From NCBI GenBank assembly GCA_047967505.1, contig CM106539.1: a DNA stretch of 64,000 bases; one strand, written 5' to 3'. Every line of letters starts with the position of its first letter. Within the stretch, counting starts at the first letter, position 1. A program made the position numbers and the translations under genes. The DNA comes from Dipteris shenzhenensis (Eukaryota; Polypodiophyta; Polypodiopsida; Gleicheniales). Below are positions 30,894 to 42,538 of this stretch, one piece after another. The notes under the pieces were generated by a model, which ran no database searches, had not been told where the DNA came from, and worked only from the letters and a program-made list of their open reading frames with translations.

Positions 30894-31246
30894 TGTTGAG
30901 ATATCGAGCTCCACTCATGATATGCCAGGGTGACCATTGTGCATTTATGTCACCGACTTGTTAGCTACTGATGCGGTTGGTACACCACCCATGAATAATA
31001 GCTGGATGACAGCTATCTTTATCTACACTAGTTCGTGGCTCAGTTAGTATGCCACCTTAGTTAGTTGAGTTTGGTTTGAGACCCACATATAGGGTTCTTC
31101 TATTTCTTTGTACTAGAGTTCTTTTGGCTTTCACAACTAAGAAGAGGAAAACTGTTTTCAGCTTCCACCTTTGTGTGTATTCCCCCATTGTGCATGTGCA
31201 AAAGCCTCAAGTGAGACTCCTTCCCTCTCCCCCACTATCTTCACAT
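30894..31246 (+). repeat. Copia G 5' LTR
   Basis: 353 bp, TGTTGAGATATCGAG to CTTCACA. The following primer site reads TGGTATTAGAGCC, one C-to-T change from the tRNA-Met complement. Confidence 0.93.
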
Positions 31247-31747
31247 GGTATTAGAGCCTTGTTCGTGGTAAGGAGCTCAAGAAAGCAAACCAAGTTCACA
31301 GTGTCCTGGTAAGAGGACCAGTGTTGCATTTCTTTTTCGAGTTTGGGAGCAAATCTCTGCAAGTAGCACAGCCAAAAGTGCAAGAGTGCACTGTCTCAGA
31401 TTGAGACACCCTTCGCTATGTGGCGAGAGGGCATTATATGATTCGAGGTCATTTCGAGGCCCGTTTTGGAGGCGGAAGTTCTCCGCAGGCACTCAAAAAA
31501 AGGCCTTGTTTTTGCTATGCGACCACTGTTCTGCAGGTCGGTGAAAAGTTGCCGCAGAAATTGCAGCGTATGCATGTGCACTGAGACATTGGGAGTTGCA
31601 AATTCATGCTTGTTGCCTATTGATGCAAAATCGTCACTAGGAAGTGACTGTGTGGTGAAATACCACTTTCGTCAATTTTGTAGATCTGCCCGTGTGAGGC
31701 AAAAGCTGTGTTTTTTGCAGTGACAGAATATTTTGCAATGTTCTGTA

Positions 31748-34700
31748 ATGGCATCTGATTCTCTTTCACAAATTGTCACTGAAAAGATTGACAAGAACAA
31801 CTTTGAGGCATGGAAGTTTAGAATGACGAATTTCTTGATGGGAAAAGGCTATTGGGAGTTCATTACAGAAAATGAAGAAGAACCTATTCTTCCTAATGTT
31901 CCCAATCAACAGGAAATGCAGGCATTCAAAGGATGGCATGAGAGAGCCAGGAAAGTTATATACTGTCTATCTATCAGTATTTCGGACTCCATGATTGTGC
32001 ATATTCAGGATGCAAGTATGCCAAAGGAGGCATGGGATACTTTGGCAAAAATGTACAGCACAAATACGCAAGCCAGGAAAATGTAGCTCAAGCAGGAGCT
32101 GCACAATGTGCAGAGAGAAAATATGAGCATCAATGACTACCACATGAAGGTGAAGAAAATTGCGGATGCACTTGCTTCCATTGGGTCGCCAGTGGATGAT
32201 GACGATTTAGTTTCTGTGACCTTGAATGGTCTAGGAAAGGATTATGCATAGTTCCAGACATCCATTTCCATCCGTGAAAAATTTCCTGATTTTGAGGAGT
32301 TGATTGCTCTTCTAATTTCTGAAGAGCAGAGAAATGGTGGTGCATCTTCTTCAACAGGAACTTCGAAAGAAACTGTCTTCTACTCAAATGCTGGCAGAGG
32401 TAGAGGCAGAGGTAGAGGAGGCTGATCTGTAAGCCGTGGTAGAAATCAGAATGTGCAGCAAATTCAAGAAAACCAGTCCTATGCAGGAGGACGTGGTAAC
32501 TCTAGAGGCAGGGGGAGCCAAAGAGGTCATGGTGGATGGCAGAGAGGCCAAAATGCTAACAGCAATGTTGAATGCTACTACTATGGTAAAATGGGGCATA
32601 TGGCTAAAGACTGCTACAAAAAGCAGAATGACATTATGAATGGAAAATTGCAGCAAGCCAATTATGCATCCTCTAGTAGACAGGGTGATGACAAGAATGA
32701 GCATTTGTTTATGGTGCAGCATATGACAAATTCTGTGACAACTGCACAAGAAAGCAATATTGTGTGGTATGTTGACTCAGGTGCGTCAAACCACATGACA
32801 AGTCATGCTGAATGGATGCAAGATGCAATTAAAATGGAAAAACCAGGATTTGTGGAGACTGGTGATGATACTGCACATCCTATTGTGCAGATTGGCAAAA
32901 TTCCTTTGTCTATGCAGGATGGGAAAAAGATATACTTGTCTGATGTATTTCATGTCCCGAACATCACCAAGAACCTGGTTTCTGTTGGTCAGATGGTTGA
33001 GCAGGGCTTGCAGGTCAAATTTAATCCTCATGGATGCTTTGTTGAGGATATGAAAAATAATGGTCGCTTGATAGCAAAAGGAAAGAAGAAGGGCAGGATG
33101 TTTACACTGGATGCGGACATGCCTGAATTGAGTGCAGCAATGTTTGCACATGGGACCGGTGTAGTTGCAGATATTAATATCTGGCACAAACGCATTGGTC
33201 ATGTTAATATACAGCGACTTAAATCAATGCAAGCCCAAAATATTGTTGCAGGATTGCCTAAATTCAAGGTTACAGAAATGCACAAGGTTTGTGAAGCCTA
33301 TCAATTTGGGAAATAGGCAAGGAAACCTTTTCCTAGGCATGTTCAAGAGAGTAAAAAGCCATTGGAATTAATCCACTCTGATGTGTGGACTACTAAAGCT
33401 GCATCTATTGGAGGCTGTCACTATTTTGCCACATTTATTGATGACTTCAGTAAAAAACTTTGGGTGTATTTTATGAAAAATAAAAGTGAAGTGTTTGGGC
33501 ACTTCAAAGCTTTTAAAGATATGGTTGAAAAAGAAGCAGGCCTGCAAATAAAATGCCTAAGGTCAGATGGAGGGGGAGAGTACCTCTCAAATGAGTTTGC
33601 AAGGTTTCTGCAGGAGCATGGCATAAAGCAGCAATATTCATGCAGTCATACCCCACAGCAAAATGGAATTGTAGAAAGGAAAAACAGGCATATTGGAGAG
33701 GTATCTGGGGCCATGCTAAATGAAAAAGATCTACCAGATTATTATTGGGCTGAAGCAGTTGCTACAGCAGTTTATATAATGAACAGGACTCCCACTGCAG
33801 CAATACATGGCATGACGCCAGAGGAGATGTATACTGGTAGGAAACCAGACATTTCTCACTTGAAAATTTTTGGTTGCATTGCCTATGTTCATGTGCCAGA
33901 TGAGTTGAGGTCCAAGTTGGATCCAAAGGCTAAGAAGTGGGTCTTTATTGGTTATTCTCTGCAGCAGAAAGGGTATAGATGCTATAACCCTTCTACACGT
34001 AAGTTCACAGTGAGCAGAGATGTTGTTTTTGATGAGATGAACAGCTGGTATAAGCCAGTAAATGTGATGATTGATGTAGATGCACAAAATGGTAATGCTG
34101 CACAAAATTCACAGCAGCAATCACAAAATATCAGTGGACCTGCAGTGTCCTCTAGCAATGGTTCACATACTTTGCCATGGATAGGCAGATTGAGATCAGG
34201 AGAATCTCCTCAAAGCAGTGTAGATAGTGGTACACAGGTATCACGAAAAGGAAAAGAGAAGGTAGATCAGCCCATGTTTGATGTGAATGCAGGTCACTCT
34301 TGTGTGGATGGTGAATCTAGTGGCTTAGAACAGAGCATTGATGATGAGTTGGGTATTCCTTCTGTTGTTACACCTAGAGTAAGGAAGACCAGGGATGTTT
34401 TGAGAGCACCTAGAAGTGCGCCTATTTTGCGTAGGTCTACCAGGGTTAGGTATCCTATGGATAGGCTGAAATATGATGGACTTACAACCATTCACTATGC
34501 CTATATGGTCAAAGTGATACAGGAACCAGAACCCACTTCTTTTGAGCAAGCCATGGGAAATGAAAAATGGGAGAAAGCCATGGATGAAGAAATGGATGCC
34601 TTGGATGCAAATGCTACATGGGAATTGGTGCCTTTGCCTAAAGACAAGCATGCAATTGGCTGTAAGTGGGTTTATAAGATCAAGCACAATGCAGATGGTT

Positions 34701-35566
34701 CTGTGAATAGATACAAGGCAAGATTAGTTGTCAAGGGGTATGCACAGACATATGGCATTGATTATGAAGAAACTTTCAGCCCGGTTGCAAGGATGGCAAC
34801 TGTAAGAGCAGCCATTGCTGTGGCTGCATCAAAGGGATGGTCTTTACATCAGATGGATGTAAAGAATGCCTTCTTGCATGGTGATTTGCAAGAAGAGGTC
34901 TTTATGGAGCAGCCAGCAGGTTATGTTCATGCTATTCATCCTGAGTTTGTTTGCAGGTTGAAGAAAGCCTTGCATGGCTTGAAGCAAGCACCTAGAGCAT
35001 GGTCTGACAAGATAGGACAGTATCTTGTCACTATTGGCTTTCAGATTTCCAAGGCAGATTTCTCACTCTATGTGAGAAAAACAGATAAAGGGATTATGCT
35101 GCTTGTCATTTATGTTGATGATTTGATCATCACAGGTGATAGTGATGAAGATATCCTTCATGTGAAAATGCTATTGAGGCAGAAGTTTGAGATGAAGGAT
35201 TTGGGAGAGCTGCATTATTTCTTGGGCATTGAGGTGATTAGATCACCAAGTGGAATACAGCTCTTGCAGAGGCAGTATGGATTGGACATGCTGTCCAAAT
35301 ATGGGATGACAGGCTGTAAGCCTATTTCAGTTCCTTTGGAGCAGAATGTGAAGCTGAGCACAGATGCAGGTGAGCTTTTGGAAGACCCTACTATGTACAG
35401 ATGCATAGTAGGAAGTTTGATTTACATGACTATTACCAAGCCAAATTTGAGCTATGCTGTTGGGTTGGTAAGTCAGTTTATGCAGGCTCCAAGGAAACTG
35501 CATTTGGATGCAGCTAGATGCATACTCAGGTATGTGAAGTACATTGCAGTATGGACTATTTTATGA
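31748..35566 (+). pseudogene. gag-pol: Copia G Gag-Pol polyprotein, four stops and a frameshift
   Basis: From ATG 31748 one frame carries gag, CCHC (CYYYGKMGHMAKDC, one Cys lost), protease DSGASNHMTS, integrase zinc domain (CEAYQFGK, one Cys lost), DVWTTKAAS, SDGGGEY, VERKNRHIGEV, RT with YVDDLIITGDS and the start of RNase H. In-frame stops: TAG 32084, TAG 32249, TGA 32423, TAG 33314, all C-to-T type. A 2-bp deletion near 35539 shifts the frame; RNase H continues in another frame to a TAG at about 35697. Confidence 0.92.
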
Positions 35567-35870
35567 GGCTGGGGTGCAGATACAGTTGCATGGATACACT
35601 GATGCTGATTGGGCTGGTAGTATTTCTGATAGACGATCTACCAGTGGATATGTGTTCTCTTTTGGGAGTGCTGCAGTCACTTGGAGCAGCAAGAAATAGC
35701 CTATAGTTGCCTTGTCGAGCACAGAGGCTGAGTACAGGGGTGCAGCAATGGCTGCATGTGAGGTAACTTGGTTGCATAAGCTACTCTATGATATGCATCA
35801 GTCTATAGATGGGCCAGTTGTCATTTATTGTGACAACATGAGCAGTATACACTTGGCAAAGAACCCAGTA

Positions 35871-38347
35871 GCTCTATTCTAAGCCACTGGATTCACCATC
35901 CACATAAGAGTGACTTGCATTCACATCACCCATGGGCTGATCTACTTTCTCTTTTCCCTTTCGTGATACTTGCATACCACTATCTGCATTGCTTTGAGGA
36001 GATTCTCCTGATCTCAATCTACCTGTCCATGGTGAAGTACGTGAACCATTGCTAGAGGACACTACAAGTCCACTAATATTTTGTGATTGCTGCTGTGAAT
36101 TCTGTGTAGCATTACCATTTTGTGCATCTACATCATCAATCAAATTCATTGGTTTATACCAGTTGCTCATCTCATTAGAAACATCTCTGCTCACTGTAAA
36201 CTTATGAGTAGAAGGGTTATAGCATCTATACTCTTTCTATTACAGAGAATAACCAATAAAGATGCACTTCTCAGCTTTTGGATCCATCTTGAATCTCAAC
36301 TCATCTGGCACATGAACATAGGCAATGCAACCAAAAACTTTCAAATGAGAAATATCTGGTTTCCTACCAGTATACCTCTCCTCTGGCGTCATGCCATGTA
36401 TTGCTGCAGTGGGACTCCTGTTCATTATGTAGACCAATGTAGCAACTGCTTCAGCCCAATAATAATCTGGCTGGCCTTTTTTGTTGAGCATGGCATGAGA
36501 TACCTTTCCAATTTGCCTATTTTTCCTTTCTGCAAGTCCATTTTGCTGTGGGGTATGACTGCATGAATATTGCTGCTTTTTGCCATGCTCCTGGAGGAAC
36601 CTTGCAAACTCATTCAAGAGGTACTCTCCCTCTCCATTTGACCTTAGGCATTTTATTTGTAGGCCTGTTTCTTTCTCAACCATAGCTTTAAAAGATTTGG
36701 AATGCCCAAACCCTTCACTTTTCTTTTCCATAAAATACACCCAAAATTGTCTGCTGTAGTCATCAATAAAAGTGACAAAATAATGACAGCCTCCAATAGA
36801 TGTAGCTTTAGTAGTCCACACATAAGAGTGGATTAATTCCAATGGCCTCTTACTTGCTTGAACATGTCTAGGTAATGGTTTTCTTGCTTGTTTCCCAAAT
36901 TGATAGGCTTCACATACCTTATGCATTTCTGCAACCTTGAACTTAGGCGATCCAGCAACAATATTTTGGGCTTGCATTAATTTAAGTCATCGTACATTAA
37001 CATGACCAATGCATTTATGCCAGATATCAATATCTACAACTACATTGGTCCCATGTGCAAATATTGCTACACTCAATTCAGGCATGTCTGCAAGCGACCT
37101 TTATTTTTCATATCCTCAACAAAGCATCCATGAGGATTAAATCTGACCTACAAGCCCTGCTCAATGATTTGACCAATAGAAACCAGGTTCTTAGTGATAT
37201 TCGGGACATGAACTAAAATCAAACAGGTATTTCTTTTTCCCATCCTGCATAGACAAAGGAATTTTACCAATCTGCACAATAGGATGTGCAGTATCATCGC
37301 TAGTCTCCACAAATCCTGCTCTTTCCATTTTCCTTGCATGTTGCATCCATTCTGCATGACCTGTCATGTGGTTTGATGCACCTGAGTCAACATACAACAC
37401 ATCATGCATTCTTCTACACTTGTCACAAAATTGGTCATGTGCTGCACCATAAACAGATGCTCATTTTTGTCATCACCTTGTCTACTAGAGGATGCATAAT
37501 TGCCTTGCTATAATTTTCCAGTCATGATGTCATTCTGCTTTTTATAGTAGTCTTTAACCATATGACCCATTTTACCACAGTAGTAGCATTCAACATTGTT
37601 GTTTGCACTTTGGCCTCTCTGCCATCCACCATGACCTATTTGGCTCCCCCTTCCTCTAAAATTACCACATCCTCCTCCATAGGACTGGTTTACTTGAATT
37701 TGCTGCATATTTTGGTTTTTGCCACGGCCTCCAGATCGGCCTGTTATACCTCTGCCTCTACCTCTTCCAGCATTTGAATAGAAGATAGTTTCTTTTGAAG
37801 TTCCTCCTGAAGAAGATGCACCACCATTTCTCTGCTCTTCAGAAATTAGAAGAGTAATCAACTTCCCAAAATCAAGAAAATTCTCACAGATGGCAATGGA
37901 TGTCCGGAATTGTGCATAATCCTTTCCTAGACCATTCAAGGTCATAGAAACTAAATCATCATCTTCCATTGGCGACCCAATGGAAGCAAGTGCATCTGCA
38001 ATCTTCTTCACCTTCATGTGGTAGTCATTGATGCTCATATTTTCTCTCTGCACATCATGCAACTCCTGCTTGAGCTGGATTTTCTTGGCTTGCGTATTTG
38101 TGCTATACATTTTTGTCAAAGTATCCCATGCCTCCTTTGGCATGCTTGCATCTTGAATATGCACAATCATAGAATCTAAAATATTGATAGACAGCAAGTA
38201 CATAACTTTTTTGGCTCTCTCATGCCATCCTTTAAATGCCTGCAACTCCTGTTGATTGGGAACATTAGGAATAACTGGTTCTTGTTCAGCTCTAGTAATG
38301 AACTCAAGCTTTTTAGTGACTATCTATGAAAGAGCATTAGACGCCAT
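35871..38347 (-). pseudogene. gag-pol: Copia H Gag-protease-integrase, broken
   Basis: The start codon position is ATG 38347. Shortly after it about 70 bp of gag are missing (near 38305). CCHC CYYCGKMGHMVKDY (last Cys lost), protease DSGASNHMTG, zinc domain CEAYQFGKQARK, integrase YVWTTKATS, SNGEGEY and LAERKNRQIGKV are visible; the second catalytic Asp reads Asn. Several indels between 37090 and 37430 break the protease-integrase linker. Confidence 0.87.
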
Positions 38348-38854
38348 TACAAAACACTACAAAAATATTCTGTCACTGCAAAAAACACAACTTCTGCCTC
38401 ACAAGGGCGAATCTACAAAACTGATGAAAGTGGTATTTGACCACATAGTCACTTCCTAGTGACGATTTTGCATCAACATGCATTAAGAATGATTCTGTCA
38501 ATCCCAATATCTCTGTGCACAGGCATACAATGCAATTTCTGTGGCAACTTTTCACTAACCTGCGGAATAGTGGTCGCACAGCAAAAACAGGGCACTTTTC
38601 TGAGTGCCTACGGAGAACTTCTACCACCAAAACGGGCCCCAAAATGGCCTCGCCTGTAGCATATACTGCCCTCTTGCCACACCGCGAAGGGCGTCCCAAT
38701 CTGAGACAGTGCACTCTTGCACTTTCTAGCTATGCTACCTGCAGAGATTTGCTCCCAAACTCAAAAAAGAAAGCAACATTGATCCTCTTACCAAGACACC
38801 ACGAACTTGGTTTGCTTTCTTGAGCTCCTTACCATGAACTTGGCTTTGATACCA

Positions 38855-39212
38855 TGTGAAGAGAGTGGGAGAGAAGTAAGGAGTCTCACTTGCAACTTTC
38901 TCACATACACAATGGGGGAATACACACAAAGGTGGAGGCTGAAAACAATTTTCCTCTTCTTAGTTGTGAAAGCCAAAAGAACTCTCTCTAAGTACAAAAG
39001 GAATAGGTGAACCCTATATGTGGGTCTCAAACCAAACTTAGCTAAGCTAGGTGGCAAACTAACTGAGCCACTAACTAGAGTACATAAAGATAGCTGTCAT
39101 CCAACTATTATTCATGGGCGGTGTACCAGCTATATCTGTAGCTAATAAGTCGATGACATAAATGCACAACGGTCACCTTGGCATATCACGAGTAAAGCTC
39201 AATATCTCAACA
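38855..39212 (-). repeat. Copia H 5' LTR
   Basis: 358 bp, same ends as the other copia LTRs but with the B-type variants (CACTAACTAGAGTACATAAA). Primer site at 38842-38854. Flank TTTGA follows. Confidence 0.9.
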
Positions 39213-40249
39213 TTTGAACCATGCTCTTTCCTATTGGAGCGCAACAGGTGATAAAGTAGATAACATAAGGATAAAATCTAGTGATTTAATACAAATTTCC
39301 TTCTGGCTAGCATAGGTTGGAGACCTTAGCACCTGTTTACTTTGTCTCTGAGATACTCAATCACCCAATCCCATCTATCCTTTATTGAGCATGTAAAAAA
39401 CATGGGAATGCCTAGGAGTCTGAAGACTTCTCCTTTTTTTTATTGCTTTGTAGCCTTTTTTGACCAAAAGATGAGGCAGAGGCTCTTAGTGCCAAAAATA
39501 CCAAAATTTTAATAGTTGATTCTAGAGCCTGAAACTAGACATAAACATTGAGTGTAGTCTCATAACTCAGTGTAGACGCTACTGGAAATAGAAATAAAAC
39601 AACATGTGCAACATCTACAAACAGAATACAGAGAACACAAATAGAAGAACACAACACTGCATAACTCTTTATTCTTGGAGCAATATTTCTCTCAACAACT
39701 ACATAAAGAACAGAGATGAAATGCTAGTAATAGAATGCGTACAAGAACCGACTATCGGTTAGAGACCATTGAAGACTCAACCACTTGGAGGACTGCTGAA
39801 CCGCTAATCATTGCAGCTAACCTACCCTCACACATCCATCATAGTCACTGCTACTAACCCGCATGGTTATGCAATAACACATGGCACTCACGGTAGACTG
39901 TGTGAATCCACAACAGATACCCATCAGGCTATGATAGATACAAATAGTGTATGTGCATCAGTGCAACAATCATTTTGGGCATAGCCTTGGTAGAGAACCA
40001 GGTCAGTAAGGTTATCTCAATCCTTCACTAAGTACACATGAACAGAAGCATCTCTTTACAAATCTATCCGGAATTTGAAAACAAAAATATCAAACTTTCA
40101 TCAGTTATTAATGCCTATCTAAATGTCCTAGGCTGTCATCGCTTGCTTGTGTGATAGCAGACTGCACTATGGATGCTTTCTATCCTGCAAGGCCACCCAA
40201 ATGCCATTGCCAGATCTCTACTCTTCATCCGAACTAGAAATGCATTGAA
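39213..40249. other. Non-coding flank, nothing recognised
   Basis: About 1 kb without a coding frame or repeat structure that I can recognise. It lies downstream (minus strand) of the pseudogene at 40250-41643 and may be its 3' part or old intergenic DNA. Confidence 0.5.
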
Positions 40250-41643
40250 CAGGTGCATCAATTACCCCACCAACCTTGCTTGGTCCCACATCATTGCATT
40301 CATGGCACTCCTACAATTGCTTTGTCGGTTCTGCCCCACTCGAGCTTGCATCCGTAGTTTCCAATTGCCTCCTCCACAACCAAATCTTCAACCTCTGATC
40401 TTGCTCCATATTCATCAGCCACTGCAAAGGATGCGTCTTTGACCAATCTACCGATTGATGCTTAGGCCATTGTTCAATAGGCAAAACCTCCTCAATCCAT
40501 GCACCCTATGGAAATTCTTGTTGCCAGCACTCCTCTTGTGTAGCTGGCTAGTGGATTACCATAGGATCAAACGATGGAGGATCAGGTAACCTAGGAAACA
40601 AGGTTTGATAATTATTATAAAACTTTTCCAAAAAACGATCCACTTCATTCCACCTGACAAACTGAAAGAATGGGCACACATCTCTAACCAAAAACATAGA
40701 GAACGCCTTCAACCACTTTAGCACTTGAACTCTTTTGCCATGGTGAGCAACATATTCTATAATGCCTTCAGACAACTCTTCATACTTTGCATGCCAATCC
40801 TCCCCAGTAGGTACTGACTCCACAACTGCTCCTTTACCCTTATCCGCACTACCTCTCCCACCTATGGAATTACTAGAACTCATCAACCCAAAAATTGTTT
40901 GAAAATGAGGAGCACTTTGTGGTCCTGACCCTGCACTAGCACCTGCATCCCCATCCATTCTGGGTTGGTGTTGTTGTGAAACCATCTCCCGACATGCTTG
41001 CGGAACCATAGCATTGCACCAGCGTGCAAATTGTCTGTCCCATTCTACACAAACATCCCCTTGGAGAGCATCAAGGAGCGAACCCATCTGCTCCATATTG
41101 ATGCTAACAGTACCAAGAAAAGCTTGCAACTACTCAACTAGTCCATCGGTAGTGTATTGGCATAACAATTCCTCTTGAATGTGAGAAACTTACTCCAAAT
41201 GTAATTGCTGGAGTGGCCTCCAAGTGTGCTTTCGCAACCTACACCTGTGCTTCTAGAACTGCAACCCTATCTTCTAGTTGCTGCATTTGTGTCTATTGAC
41301 TCTGCATGGCTTCATTCTCATTTCGCAATTGAATGACCTCAGATTCCAAACTGGCCACTCTTGAGCAATTGCTCCTTGTAGAACACTGTGTTGCAAGGCG
41401 AGCAAGCAACTGTGCACAAAACTGTAGCTGTACAATCATTGGATGCAATCGTAAAGACACTCCAACCGAGGGCACCAAAGAGACCACCCCAGGCTCAGAG
41501 ACCACCGCCATTTCTTCTATTGTTGACACCCGCACTACTTCACACATTACCACCCCCACAGTATATGTTGTCATAGTGGTCATTGGCTGTGCGCTGAAGC
41601 TGCTTCGACAACCTCTGAGTGAGTGAGCCGCCAACTAGTGGAC
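40250..41643 (-). pseudogene. Unrecognised coiled-coil-type pseudogene, 3' part, split by copia C
   Basis: On the minus strand the text is protein-like from 41634 down to about 40250. A heptad-like stretch (SLESEVIQLRNENEAMQS then QLEDRVAVLEAQV) suggests a coiled coil. After a frame change come VEWDRQFARWCNAMVPQACREM, a Gly/Ser-rich linker, and an aromatic block (RDVCPFFQFVRWNEVDRFLEKF). In-frame stops near 41295, 41230, 40545, 40508 and 40312 are TAG where CAG fits. I do not recognise the family. Its upstream part lies beyond element C at 47217-47604. Confidence 0.5.
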
Positions 41644-41996
41644 TGTTGAGATATCGAGCTCCACTCGAGATATGCCAGGGTGACCGTTGTGTACTTATGT
41701 CACCGACTTGTTAGCTGGAGATGCGGTTGGTACACCGCCCACGAATAATAGCTGGATGACAGCTATCCTTATCTACACTAGTTCGTGGCTCAGTTAGTAT
41801 GCCACCTTAGTTAGTTGAGTTTAGTTTGAGACCCACATATAGGGTTCTTCTATTTTCTTTGTACTTGAGTTCTTTTGGCTTACACAACTAAGAAGAGGAA
41901 AACTGTTTTCAGCCTCCACCTTTGTGTGTATTCCCCCATTGTGCATGTGAGAAAGCCACAAGTGAGACTCCTTCCCTCTCTCCCACAATCTTCACA
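41644..41996 (+). repeat. Copia C 5' LTR
   Basis: 353 bp, TGTTGAGATATCGAGC to ATCTTCACA. Followed directly by the primer site. Confidence 0.96.
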
Positions 41997-42009
41997 TGGT
42001 ATCAGAGCC
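41997..42009 (+). other. Copia C primer binding site, initiator tRNA-Met
   Basis: TGGTATCAGAGCC directly after the LTR, the usual complement of the 3' end of plant initiator tRNA-Met used by copia elements. A ~530-bp untranslated leader follows to 42538. Confidence 0.92.
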
Positions 42010-42538
42010 TTTTTCGTGGTAAGGAGCTCAAGAAAGCAAACCAAGTTCGCAGTGTCCTGGTAAAAGGACCAGTGTTTCTTTCCTTTTTCGAGTTTGGGAG
42101 CAAATCTCTGCAGGTAGCACAGCCGAAAGTGCAAGAGTGCACTGTCTCAGATTGAGACGCCCTTCGCGGTGTGGCGAGAGGGATTATATGCTGCGGGTAA
42201 GGGCGATGCCCTGAGTGACTTTATTTTTCTGATTCGAGGTCATTTTGGGGCCCATTTTGGAGGCGGAAGTTCTCCGCAGGCACTCAGAAAAAGGCCCTGT
42301 TTTTGCTGTGCGACCACTATTCTGTGGGTCGGTGAAAAGTTGCCGCAGAAATTGTATCGTATGCCTGTGTGCAGAGATATTGGGAGTTGCAGATTCATGC
42401 TTGTTGCCTGTTGATGCAAAATTGTCACTAGGAAGTGACTGTGTGGTGAAATACCACTTTCGTCAGTTTTGCAGATCTGCCCGTGTGAGGCAAAAACTGT
42501 GTTCTTTGCAGTGACAGAATATTTTGCAGTGTTCTGTA

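Larger units (their letters stand above)
30894..35869 (+). mobile_element. Copia element G, plus strand, 3'-truncated
   Basis: Starts with an LTR at 30894 inserted in F after GCATT, and keeps leader, gag, protease, integrase, RT and most of RNase H. It ends at 35869 in the RNase H tail (KNPV) where minus-strand H begins. About 550 bp including the 3' LTR are missing. Confidence 0.9.
35871..39212 (-). mobile_element. Copia element H, 5' half with LTR (older subfamily)
   Basis: Minus-strand copia from the integrase-RT linker (SSGLE) to its 5' LTR. It starts abruptly at 35871 next to truncated G. Order and strand continue fragment F with only about 270 bp missing, so F and H are probably one element split by G and then trimmed by a deletion. 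LTR and coding differences match element B. Confidence 0.82.
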
